Shown piece by piece: positions 8,383 through 16,282 of a DNA stretch of 34,320 bases; positions within the stretch are counted from its first letter, which is position 1, and every line of letters starts with the position of its first letter. This DNA comes from Candidatus Atribacteria bacterium (GTDB lineage Bacteria > Atribacterota > Atribacteria > Atribacterales > JASGLU01). The DNA lies in the NCBI GenBank assembly GCA_030156825.1, contig JASGLU010000018.1, positions 1 through 34,320 of the forward strand. Direction: 5' to 3'. The notes below the pieces were generated by a model. It saw only the letters and a list, made by a program, of their open reading frames with translations, did no database searches and was not told the origin of the DNA. Position numbers and translations under genes: made by a program.

Positions 8383-8781
8383 ATGTCTAACTTTGGCGAT
8401 CTTTTTCAGTCGGCCGATTGGAAACAAGAAAAACATGCGCCGGTTATTGAAGGGCCGGATGAAGTTAAAAAGGGAGAAACTTTTCAGTTGCAGGTAAGTG
8501 TGGGAAAAGAAATTCCTCATCCTAATACCACCGAGCACCATATTCGCTGGATTGAGGTTTACTTTTTAGCCGATGGGGAGAAATTCCCGATTGAGTTGGG
8601 AAGAGCTGAGTTTACCGCTCATGGAGAATCTACTGAAGGACCAAACCAGGGTCCTGCTTGCACCGAGCCGGGAGTGGTGCTCCGAGCTCAACTAACCAAA
8701 AGTGGCACTCTGTGTGCCACCTCCTACTGCAACATCCACGGTTTATGGGTAAGTCAAAAGTCAATTAAGGTAAGCGAATAA
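8383..8781 (+). CDS. Class II superoxide reductase (neelaredoxin/desulfoferrodoxin family)
   Basis: KHAPVIEGPDEVKKGE, HPNTTEHHIRWIEVYF, CATSYCNIHGLW: Fe-ligand His/Cys pattern. Confidence 0.93.
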   Translation: MSNFGDLFQSADWKQEKHAPVIEGPDEVKKGETFQLQVSVGKEIPHPNTTEHHIRWIEVYFLADGEKFPIELGRAEFTAHGESTEGPNQGPACTEPGVVLRAQLTKSGTLCATSYCNIHGLWVSQKSIKVSE

Positions 8782-8785
8782 TTCC

Positions 8786-8816
8786 AAAAAAGGGGGACTT
8801 AAATCCCCCTTTTTTT
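8786..8816 (+). terminator. Rho-independent terminator after superoxide reductase
   Basis: AAAAAAGGGGGA-CTTAAA-TCCCCCTTTTTTT. Confidence 0.85.
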
Positions 8817-8829
8817 GCTGGGTAGAGCC

Positions 8830-9720
8830 GTGTCACATCACAATCAGCAGGAGCTTAATCCGCGAAATTTATTGATTGCTATTTTTCTCAATCTCTCGAT
8901 TGTGGTAGTAGAAGTAGTCGGGGGGATCTTGTCGGGTAGCTTAGCCCTGGTGGCCGACGCTCTCCATAATTTGGGAGATACAGCCTCCCTTCTGGTTAGC
9001 CTTTATTCTTTTCGGGTTTCCAACCGACAGAGGGACGAGAAAAAAACCTATGGCTACCGCCGAGCTGAAGTCCTGGGGGCTTTTGTTAATTCGCTTTTGA
9101 TTTTTATCACCGCTGCTTTCATTTTGGTGGGAGCAATTGAGAGGTTGTTTTCTCCCCCACCGATTGCTACCGGGCTTCTCCTTTTAGTGGCAACCGTAGG
9201 CCTTTTAGGTAATTTTTTTTCGGTGCTGCTCCTTTCTCGGGATGCTAAAAAAAGCATCAATTTGGAAGCCTCCTTTTGGCACATTTTAATAGACACCTTT
9301 TCCTCGCTGGTAGTAATTGGTGGGGGACTGATTATGCGTTTCACCGGTTGGTATGTGGTGGACCCCATTTTGAGTATCGGGGTTTTGGTTTTGGCTCTTC
9401 GAGGAGGGGTGAGGATATTTCGCCGGGTAACCCATATCCTTATGCAGGGAGCCCCTCCTCACATTGACTTGCTCCAGCTGAAACAAAGGTTAGAAGAGAT
9501 AAAACAGGTGGAAAATATTCACCATCTTCATGTCTGGTCACTGAATGAACAAGAACATTTAGCCGAGCTGCATGTGGTAGCCAGCTGCCAGAGCGTGTCA
9601 GAGCTGGACGAACTTCGAAAAACCATCCAGTCTGTTTTAGAGCAGGAATTTCATATTTTTCACACCACTATCCAATTTGAAAGTCGAGTTTGCTCCGATT
9701 CGCTGGGGTTTTCCGTTTAA
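8830..9720 (+). CDS. Cation diffusion facilitator (CDF/CzcD family) transporter
   Basis: LVADALHNLGDTASL and FWHILIDTFSSLVVIGG metal-site motifs; likely GTG start at 8830 (track TTG at 8815 lies in the terminator T-tract). Confidence 0.9.
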   Translation: MSHHNQQELNPRNLLIAIFLNLSIVVVEVVGGILSGSLALVADALHNLGDTASLLVSLYSFRVSNRQRDEKKTYGYRRAEVLGAFVNSLLIFITAAFILVGAIERLFSPPPIATGLLLLVATVGLLGNFFSVLLLSRDAKKSINLEASFWHILIDTFSSLVVIGGGLIMRFTGWYVVDPILSIGVLVLALRGGVRIFRRVTHILMQGAPPHIDLLQLKQRLEEIKQVENIHHLHVWSLNEQEHLAELHVVASCQSVSELDELRKTIQSVLEQEFHIFHTTIQFESRVCSDSLGFSV

Positions 9721-9724
9721 GCGG

Positions 9725-11161
9725 TTATTTCCCCAGACAAAACTGGGAGAAAATAGACTCCAGTAGCCTTTTGTCCCAGCTCTCACCGGTAAGACGCATT
9801 AGTGTTTTGAGAGCCTCTTCGATGAGTAAACCTAAAACATCGAGTGTAAGGCCCTCTTTTTGACTTTGCCAGGCCTCTTCAATTAGCCGCAGGGTTTTTT
9901 TAATTTCTGCTTGTTGGCGAAGAGTTAAAAGATAAGCCTCGCCTTCAAAGGAGAAAATATTTCGCACTTTTAAAACAAGCTTATCCAGCAGGGCCTCAAC
10001 CCCTTCCCCCGAGAGGGCAGAAATTCTCTGGAACTCCTCTTCGGGAAAAGTTCGCTTTAGAGATGAAAGCTCAATTTTGGGAGGAAGGTCAATTTTATTT
10101 AAAACCAAAAAATGAGGCCGATTCTGGATGAGCTCTAACAGCTGCCAGTCTTCAGCAGAGAGCGGCTGGCTCTGGTCAAGAAGCGCCAGGATAAAGTCGG
10201 ATTCGTGGATTATTTTTTTAGTTTTTTCGATTCCCAGCCACTCTACTTCCTCCTGAGATTCTCTCAGTCCGGCGGTATCTATCAAGCGCAGAGGTGTGCC
10301 TTGGTAGATCAGACTTTCTTCTATCGCGTCTCGGGTGGTGCCGGGGAAGGAAGTGACGATGGCTTTTTCCCGACCGGCAACCTGGTTGAGGAGGCTCGAT
10401 TTTCCAGTATTGGGCTTACCGACGATGGCTACCGTTGCTCCTTGCTGAAAGGGGCGCAATTTTTCGCTTTTTTTAACTTCGGCTTCCATTTCCCGGTAGA
10501 GGGACTGTAGTTCTGCTAAATAATCGTTGGCCATTTCTTCTGAATGGAGAAAATCACACTGAGCCTGAATGGAGGCTTCTATTGCAAGAAGAGTCTTTTG
10601 CCAACTTTTGATTTTGTCCCGCAGGTTACCTTTGAGATTGCGGTGGGCCAACTCCAGCGCTCGTTGGGAGCGAGCTCCTACTATTTCTGCTACCGCCTCT
10701 GCCTGGGTAAGGTCAATTCTCCCGTTTAGGAAGGCTCTTTGGGTAAATTCACCCGGGTGGGCCAGCCTGGCTCCTTCTCGCAAACACAACTCTACTATTT
10801 TCTGAGCGAGCAGAACTCCCCCATGGAACTGAAACTCGACTACGTCTTCCCGGGTGTAACTTCGAGGCGCGCGCATTACTACTACCAGCGCCTGGTCAAT
10901 CCCTTGCTGAGAGGCTGGGTCTTGGATTTCTCCCAAATAAAGTCGGAAAGAATGAAACTCTTCTGGCGTCCGACCACGGTTAGCCCGGAAGAGTCTTCCG
11001 GCAATAGAAATTGCCTGCGGACCACTCAGCCTGACTATGCCTATTCCGCCCTGTCCTGGGGGCGTACTTATCGCAACAATAGTATCGGTAGAATAGTTAG
11101 ACGTTGTTTCTGGTTTTTTTGGGTCGGGGTTTTTTAGAATAGTTTGCCTTTTTTCTACCAT
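9725..11161 (-). CDS. mnmE: tRNA modification GTPase MnmE (start codon uncertain)
   Basis: DTIVAISTPPGQGGIGIVRLSG, GKPNTGKSSLLN, GTTRDAIEE, DTAGLRE, C-terminal FCLGK. Confidence 0.96.
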   Translation of the reverse strand: MVEKRQTILKNPDPKKPETTSNYSTDTIVAISTPPGQGGIGIVRLSGPQAISIAGRLFRANRGRTPEEFHSFRLYLGEIQDPASQQGIDQALVVVMRAPRSYTREDVVEFQFHGGVLLAQKIVELCLREGARLAHPGEFTQRAFLNGRIDLTQAEAVAEIVGARSQRALELAHRNLKGNLRDKIKSWQKTLLAIEASIQAQCDFLHSEEMANDYLAELQSLYREMEAEVKKSEKLRPFQQGATVAIVGKPNTGKSSLLNQVAGREKAIVTSFPGTTRDAIEESLIYQGTPLRLIDTAGLRESQEEVEWLGIEKTKKIIHESDFILALLDQSQPLSAEDWQLLELIQNRPHFLVLNKIDLPPKIELSSLKRTFPEEEFQRISALSGEGVEALLDKLVLKVRNIFSFEGEAYLLTLRQQAEIKKTLRLIEEAWQSQKEGLTLDVLGLLIEEALKTLMRLTGESWDKRLLESIFSQFCLGK

Positions 11162-11888
11162 TTTTAAGGTCGATTACCACTCGCCTTTGAGGTTCTTGTC
11201 CTATGCTGTAAGTGGTAACCCGGGGATTATCCTTCAAGGCGGTATGTATGATTCTCCGTTCTTTGGCGCTCATCGGTCTTAGTTTTGCCCTTTTCTTATC
11301 CTGCAGTACCTTTTGGGCCGTTTTCTGGGCTAACTGTTTGAGATTTTCCTCCTGCCGCTTTTGGTAGCCAGAGATATCTACCGACAAGCCTACCTGAGAA
11401 AACCCTTTTTTGGCCAGAAGGATTTTAAGGAAAGACTCTATCGCTTCTAAGGTCTCTCCTCGTTTTCCGATTAAGAGACCGGCGTCTTGTCCCTCAATTT
11501 CGACCAGCAGCCTCCCTTCTTTTTCTTGAAAGGAGTAGTTGACCTCTACCTCCATTTTTTTTAGAAAACCCCCCAGAAATTGATCTAACATTTCCCGGGC
11601 GCGGGCTAAATTTTGGCTTTGGTCCTCGTCCGGGGGCTGGTCGGGGGTGGAAGAAGCTTTTACCGGCTGGGACGAAGTCTCCTGTGGGCTTTCCTCTTCC
11701 GTCTTTTCTCCTCCTTCGTCTATCCAGACCCTTACCCGAAGCATTTTGGGGGATAGGATTCCTAAAAAACCTTTATTTTCAGCAATAATTTCATAACCTA
11801 ATTTTTCTTTGGGCACCTCGAAGTAACGAGCTGAGCGCTCTAATACTTCTTCTAAGGTTTTCCCTGAAACCTCAACGCTTCTTTGCAT
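11097..11888 (-). CDS. jag: RNA-binding protein KhpB/Jag (SpoIIIJ-associated)
   Basis: Jag_N region RSVEVSGKTLEEVLERSARYFEVPKEKLGYEII, KH region LLIGKRGETLEAIE, R3H region RRIIHTALKDNPRVTTYSIGQEPQRRVVI; start MQRSVEV at 11886-11888. Confidence 0.92.
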   Translation of the reverse strand: MQRSVEVSGKTLEEVLERSARYFEVPKEKLGYEIIAENKGFLGILSPKMLRVRVWIDEGGEKTEEESPQETSSQPVKASSTPDQPPDEDQSQNLARAREMLDQFLGGFLKKMEVEVNYSFQEKEGRLLVEIEGQDAGLLIGKRGETLEAIESFLKILLAKKGFSQVGLSVDISGYQKRQEENLKQLAQKTAQKVLQDKKRAKLRPMSAKERRIIHTALKDNPRVTTYSIGQEPQRRVVIDLKNGRKKANYSKKPRPKKTRNNV

Positions 11889-12693
11889 GTTTTTTCCCAC
11901 CTTTTTTCCCTTTTTGTTTCTTTTTCCCTTTTTCTTCCTTGTTGTTTGAGGCCGGCAACTGCCGCTGTTCGCTTTGTTCAACCGTGGCTGGGGGAGGATC
12001 GTCGACCGCCGAGGCCTGGACCGCGATGGTTCCCGGTTCTGCTTGGGAAGAAGGAGACTTTGCCTTTTGAACCTGAAGGTTGACCATATATTGTTGAAAA
12101 ATATAAAATAGGTTAGACACAAACCAGTAAAGCAGCACTCCTGCCGGGAGGCTCCAGCTGATGAAAACTAAAAATACCGGCATGATAACCATCATTAACA
12201 TGTTCTGTTGAGCGCCTTCCCCTGAAGCAGGCATGGCCATTTTCTGCTGGAGGAAAGTGGTGAACCCCATGGCTAAAGGTAGTATAAAATAAGGATCGGG
12301 TTGAGAGAGGGTGGGGAGCCAGAGGAAACTTTCTGAACCGTAGTCGTAACTGGCAAATACCCGGTATAAAACAAATAAAAAGGGAAGTTGGATTAAAAGG
12401 GGTAGACAACCACCTAAAGGGTTAACCCCTTTTTCCCGGTATAACTTCATGATTTCTTCGTTTAATTTTTGGGGGTCACCTTTGTGTTTTTCCTGAAGTT
12501 TTTTAACCTCGGGCTGAATTTCTTGCATAGCTCGGGTGGATAAGTTCTGGCGATGAATTAGTGGATAAAGCGCTAATCTGATTACCAACGTAAGAAGGAT
12601 AATAGCTATCCCATAGCTGCCGGTTAGCTGATAAAAAAAGTCTAAGATATAGGCCATCCCTTGGGCTAGCCCATCCCAAATTTGCGACCACAT
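11872..12693 (-). CDS. yidC: Membrane protein insertase YidC/OxaI
   Basis: YGIAIILLTLVIRLALYPL, MQEIQPEVKKLQEKHKGDPQKLNEEIMKLYREKGVNPLGGCLPLLIQLP; Lys-rich tail. Confidence 0.96.
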   Translation of the reverse strand: MWSQIWDGLAQGMAYILDFFYQLTGSYGIAIILLTLVIRLALYPLIHRQNLSTRAMQEIQPEVKKLQEKHKGDPQKLNEEIMKLYREKGVNPLGGCLPLLIQLPFLFVLYRVFASYDYGSESFLWLPTLSQPDPYFILPLAMGFTTFLQQKMAMPASGEGAQQNMLMMVIMPVFLVFISWSLPAGVLLYWFVSNLFYIFQQYMVNLQVQKAKSPSSQAEPGTIAVQASAVDDPPPATVEQSEQRQLPASNNKEEKGKKKQKGKKGGKKHAKKR

Positions 12694-12757
12694 TAGTTAA
12701 TCACCTTTTCCTTTTGATTTTGGTATTTTCCGAGAGCAAGCAAGAGCTTAGGCGACC

Positions 12758-12994
12758 TCAAGGAACCGGATCACACCCGCCTCGAGAGTAAGGGTGGCAA
12801 CGAAGAATCCTCCATAGAGCCATCAACCCTCCGCGAAAGAGGCCGTGTTTTTTCAGAGCTTGCCGGGCATACTCCGAACAAGTGGGCTCAAAACGACAAT
12901 TAGGGGGGAAAAGAGGAGAAATAAATTTTTGATACCAATTTAATAAAATATCAAATCCCGCTATTATTTTGTTTTCCCATAGTCTATTTTCCAT
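12758..12994 (-). CDS. yidD: Membrane protein insertion efficiency factor YidD
   Basis: [59 protein letters not shown]; start MENRLWENK inside rnpA 3' end. Confidence 0.95.
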   Translation of the reverse strand: MENRLWENKIIAGFDILLNWYQKFISPLFPPNCRFEPTCSEYARQALKKHGLFRGGLMALWRILRCHPYSRGGCDPVP

Positions 12995-13325
12995 CAATAT
13001 TATTCCCGATGCCAGCCCGATCCAACAGTTTGCCCATTTGAGAAACCAACTGGGTAAAATCCTCTTCCAACAGCCGCTCATCGCTCAGAAAAAAGAGGTC
13101 CCACGGTTTATCCTCCACCGCAAACAGAAAATTAACCCGAAAGGCCTCTCTTAGACGCCTGCGAATCCGATTGCGATAAACCGCTTTTTTGCTCTTGCCA
13201 GCAAAACAAACCCGTAATTTCCCAGCTGTTCTCTTTCGGTACCAAAGACGAATCGCTCCTGCCGAAACCCGCTTCCCATTTCTAAAAAGCTGGGCAAAGT
13301 CCTGCTCTCGGCTAATAGTTTCCAT
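12984..13325 (-). CDS. rnpA: Ribonuclease P protein component
   Basis: [20 protein letters not shown]...[25 protein letters not shown]. Confidence 0.94.
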   Translation of the reverse strand: METISREQDFAQLFRNGKRVSAGAIRLWYRKRTAGKLRVCFAGKSKKAVYRNRIRRRLREAFRVNFLFAVEDKPWDLFFLSDERLLEEDFTQLVSQMGKLLDRAGIGNNIDGK

Positions 13326-13331
13326 TTAATT

Positions 13332-13466
13332 TTATACAGCCAATCGCTTCCGGCCCTTTTTCCTCCTGCGACGAATAACCTCTTGCCCGCTTTTGGTTCT
13401 CATCCGCACCAAAAAGCCGTGAGTCCGCTTCCTTCTAATTTTATGAGGTTGGTAGGTTCTTTTCAC
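13332..13466 (-). CDS. rpmH: 50S ribosomal protein L34 (absent from ORF track)
   Basis: GTG start; [44 protein letters not shown] (44 aa); AAAGGAG upstream; next to rnpA. Confidence 0.97.
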   Translation of the reverse strand: MKRTYQPHKIRRKRTHGFLVRMRTKSGQEVIRRRRKKGRKRLAV

Positions 13467-13527
13467 TCAAGCGCGCTCCTTTCTTTGTTCGGTCCGTTCT
13501 TTCTCTGTCCGGAAACACTGTGGGTAA

Positions 13528-13557
13528 ATTATATCGGCAACCGACCCCCCAAGTCAA
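13528..13557 (-). promoter_or_regulatory. Sigma70-type promoter of the rpmH operon, TTGACT-18-TATAAT
   Basis: Minus strand TTGACT (13552-13557), 18-nt spacer, TATAAT (13528-13533). Confidence 0.75.
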
Positions 13558-13578
13558 CTGCTCGAGGAGAGGATTAAT

Positions 13579-13625
13579 GTGAGAGTGAAAATGAACCTCA
13601 AGAACCTCGGATTTTCGCCTTCATC
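13579..13625. repeat. ~47-bp dispersed repeat, inverted relative to 22185-22231
   Basis: Reverse complement gatgaaggcgaaaatccgaggttcttgaggttcattttcactctcac vs ggtgaaggtgaaaacctaaggttcttgaggttcattttcaccctcac. Confidence 0.75.
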
Positions 13626-13649
13626 TGGTGCTACAAGAGGGACGACCGT

Positions 13650-14510
13650 CTACTCTTTTTCCTCATTGTAAAGTCGGTAAATTCTTTTGAACCAGCGATA
13701 GCTCCACTCGTTAGCGACTTTGCGGTTGTCACAAAAAATAATTTGAAATTCGGGAAAGAGGACGTAAAGTTCAGCTAAAACGTCGGCCACGTAAGAAGGT
13801 TTAAAGTAGGGGTTCTTTTTCGGGTTTATCAGGTCAGCATAGGAGCATTCAAGAATCATTGTTCGATAGGGAACGGTTTTGAGCTCATGCAAAGATGCCC
13901 GGAGTAGCTCAAAAGATTGCATGTTATGAAGCAGGTTTTCCCTGGTTTTCCTTTCTACTACGGCAACCACCTGCTCATCAAGCTTTAGGCCGTAATCGCC
14001 CACCGCCAGGTTTTCCCTTATTACCTGGCAATTGGGGAATTTCCAGGGATATCGTTCTCGGGTGTCGATAACCACCGTAAACGACTCGTTTTTCCCTCCC
14101 TGGGGAACATAGGCCTTTCTTCCCCTGGCTCGGGCTGCACTCTGGGTTACCCAAAATATCTGTTCGTAGTATTCGCCCGGACGAGTTTTGTATTCTTTTT
14201 TAAAGATTACGAACCAGCATCGTTTCCGGATTTTCCGGTCTAAAATGATTTCCAGCTTTTTTCCATAATGGGCTAAAGATTTGATGTTAGAACTATCAAT
14301 CAGAGCAAGTTCTTCTAAATCTTCCTCGGTAAAGTAACCTAACCGTTGGCAAAATATCTTTTTATTGCTTGCTGGCCACTTCTCTTGAGTGGCTAAACAG
14401 AGGAAGTGCCCGGCTTTTTCCTCGATTGCTAAGATATAGGGGAACCTTTGGTCTTCATTGGCAAAAACCAGCCATCGACGAGGTGATGAATGGCTACTAG
14501 GTTCATTCAT
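13650..14510 (-). CDS. Stand-alone ERCC4/XPF-type nuclease-domain protein with uncharacterised N-terminus
   Basis: VVIDTRERYPWKF...VGDYGLKLDEQVVAVVERKTRENLLHNM: ERCC4 nuclease core (D-TRE, GDY, ERKT); no helicase motifs. Confidence 0.8.
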   Translation of the reverse strand: MNEPSSHSSPRRWLVFANEDQRFPYILAIEEKAGHFLCLATQEKWPASNKKIFCQRLGYFTEEDLEELALIDSSNIKSLAHYGKKLEIILDRKIRKRCWFVIFKKEYKTRPGEYYEQIFWVTQSAARARGRKAYVPQGGKNESFTVVIDTRERYPWKFPNCQVIRENLAVGDYGLKLDEQVVAVVERKTRENLLHNMQSFELLRASLHELKTVPYRTMILECSYADLINPKKNPYFKPSYVADVLAELYVLFPEFQIIFCDNRKVANEWSYRWFKRIYRLYNEEKE

Positions 14511-14804
14511 CGGTTTATTTTCCCCCTGAGTAGCAAAAATTTTTATTCCGGATTAGCCTTCCCTCCGTTTTGGGAATGTCTCCTTACCCCCCAATTTTTA
14601 CCAAAGATAGTTTTTGGTTATTGTACAATGCTTTTTGGTAAATCACAACCGAGCGCATCAGGGGCTTGGCTGACCGATTCCCCCTTTCTTAACTCCCAGC
14701 GGATTGCAATAAAAGGAGCAATTTTCCTCTCCTTGAGATTGTCGCCCTCGACCAGAATTTTATAAAAAGAAATGATGTCTGCCCTCCCGGATATTAAATT
14801 TTTC

Positions 14805-14833
14805 TCGACTATTGTCCTTTTTTCTTTTATGAT
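14805..14833 (+). promoter_or_regulatory. Candidate promoter of rubredoxin, TCGACT-17-TATGAT
   Basis: Spacing and -10 fit; 34 nt before the ATG. Confidence 0.45.
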
Positions 14834-14866
14834 AAAGGAATCCAAGCCGAGAAAGGGGGAGTGAAA

Positions 14867-15025
14867 ATGGAAAGATATGTTTGTCAAATCTGTGGTTATG
14901 TGTATGATCCGGAAAAAGGAGATCCAGACGGAGGAATAGCTCCGGGAACTCCTTTTACAGAACTACCCGATGACTGGGTCTGCCCGGTGTGTGGGGCTGG
15001 AAAAGACCAATTTGAGGTTGAGTAA
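14867..15025 (+). CDS. Rubredoxin (absent from ORF track)
   Basis: [62 protein letters not shown] upstream. Confidence 0.97.
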   Translation: MERYVCQICGYVYDPEKGDPDGGIAPGTPFTELPDDWVCPVCGAGKDQFEVE

Positions 15026-15058
15026 GGACGCAGGTGTTGGTTGCTTTAAGTTATTCTG

Positions 15059-15091
15059 CTTTAGCCCGAGGAATTTTTCCTCGGGCTAAAG
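15059..15091. terminator. Strong hairpin downstream of rubredoxin
   Basis: 15-bp perfect stem CTTTAGCCCGAGGAA-TTT-TTCCTCGGGCTAAAG; weak T-tract. Confidence 0.6.
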
Positions 15092-15130
15092 ACTTATAAC
15101 CCTTTATAATATCTTGCAAAATTTTGTTTT

Positions 15131-15367
15131 TCTGGGGGGTGTTAGGGGGGGTTTCCCCCCTAATAGTGAGGAAGGTGTTTTTCTTTCCTCACTATTTTTT
15201 CCTTAAAGAATATTACTTGGACATTATATATGGCAATTTAGAGACAGGCAATATCGGTAGCTTTTGGACATCCTGGGTTGGTAGAAACAAGTGTCAGTAT
15301 TTGTCCTTTTTAGTCTTTAAGTTTTTTGTTTTTCTGGGGGGTGTTAGGGGGGTTTCCCCCCCTAATG
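15131..15367. repeat. Double-hairpin repeat array, locus 2
   Basis: TTAGGGGGG-GTTT-CCCCCCTAA (15142-15163), ATAGTGAGGAA...TTCCTCACTAT (15163-15195), second TTAGGGGGG...CCCCCCTAA (15344-15365). Confidence 0.88.
15193..15289 (+). repeat. ~97-bp repeat copy A, inverted relative to 34216-34316
   Basis: tattttttccttaaagaatattacttggacattatatatggcaattta(----)gagacaggcaatatcggtagcttttggacatcctgggttggtagaaaca; identical to the reverse complement of the right-edge copy apart from a 4-nt indel. Confidence 0.93.
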
Positions 15368-15376
15368 ACTTGTCAA

Positions 15377-16282
15377 TTAAGCAAACTGAAGCATCCGCTC
15401 TATACTCTTTTGTGCCCGGCTGATAACCTCTTTTGAGAGTTCCACCTTTGGCGTTTCCGCTTCTAAGGAGAGGAGCACTTTCTCCAGGGTTATTTTTTTC
15501 ATGTCTGGGCAAATAGCTTCCTCGCTGGCAGGGATGAATTGTTTACCGGGATTTTCCCGGATAAGGCGGTGGAGGATTCCCACTTCAGTTCCTACGATAA
15601 ACTCCTGTGCTGGGGAGGCCTTGGCTCGTCGACACATGCCTTCGGTGGACAAAACGTAGTCAGCTAATTCAGCTACTTCTGGCCGGCACTCGGGATGGAC
15701 TAAAATTTCGGCCTGGGGGTGAAGCCGCTTTTTCTCTAAAATGTGCTGGGGCAAAATCCCGGCGTGTACCGGGCAGTATCCTTCCCAGGTGATAAAGTCG
15801 CGGCCGGTTTGGGTGGAGATATAATGGGCCAGATATTTATCGGGAACAAAAATAATGGATTTGGCGTGAGTCAATCCTTTTTGGACTACAGAGAGCGCGT
15901 TGGCTGAAGTGCAGGCAATATCACATTCTGCTTTTACCGCGGCGCTGGTATTAACATAGCACAGGCCGTGAGCTTCCGGGTGCTGTTTTTTTAGCTCCTG
16001 CATTTCGCGGGGGGTGATAGTATCGGCCATGGGGCAGCCGGCTCCGGGTTCGGGAATAATTACCGTTTTTTCAGGAGAGAGGATTTTGGCTGTTTCGGCC
16101 ATAAAGTATACCCCGCAGAAGACGATAAGGTCAGCTTTGGTTTGGGCCGCCTGAAGGGATAACCCTAATGAATCGCCTAAGTAATCAGCTATCGCTTGCA
16201 CCTCGGGCAGCTGATAATTATGAACTAAGATAATGGCATTTTTTTCCTGTTTAAGCTCTTTTATTCTATCCTGAATGGTCAT
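15377..16282 (-). CDS. nadA: Quinolinate synthase A
   Basis: NAIILVHNYQLPEVQAIADYLGDSLGLSLQAAQTKADLIVFCGVYFMAETAKILSP; VHPECRPEV; Cys ligands present. Confidence 0.95.
   Translation of the reverse strand: MTIQDRIKELKQEKNAIILVHNYQLPEVQAIADYLGDSLGLSLQAAQTKADLIVFCGVYFMAETAKILSPEKTVIIPEPGAGCPMADTITPREMQELKKQHPEAHGLCYVNTSAAVKAECDIACTSANALSVVQKGLTHAKSIIFVPDKYLAHYISTQTGRDFITWEGYCPVHAGILPQHILEKKRLHPQAEILVHPECRPEVAELADYVLSTEGMCRRAKASPAQEFIVGTEVGILHRLIRENPGKQFIPASEEAICPDMKKITLEKVLLSLEAETPKVELSKEVISRAQKSIERMLQFA

Noticed and set aside
13519-13527. DnaA box near rpmH
   Set aside because: Single site TTACCCACA departs from TTWTNCACA at position 4 and has no cluster; not evidence for oriC
15193-15289. 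Known IS terminal sequence
   Set aside because: No transposase ORF or target-site duplication adjacent to either copy; identity cannot be assigned without a database search
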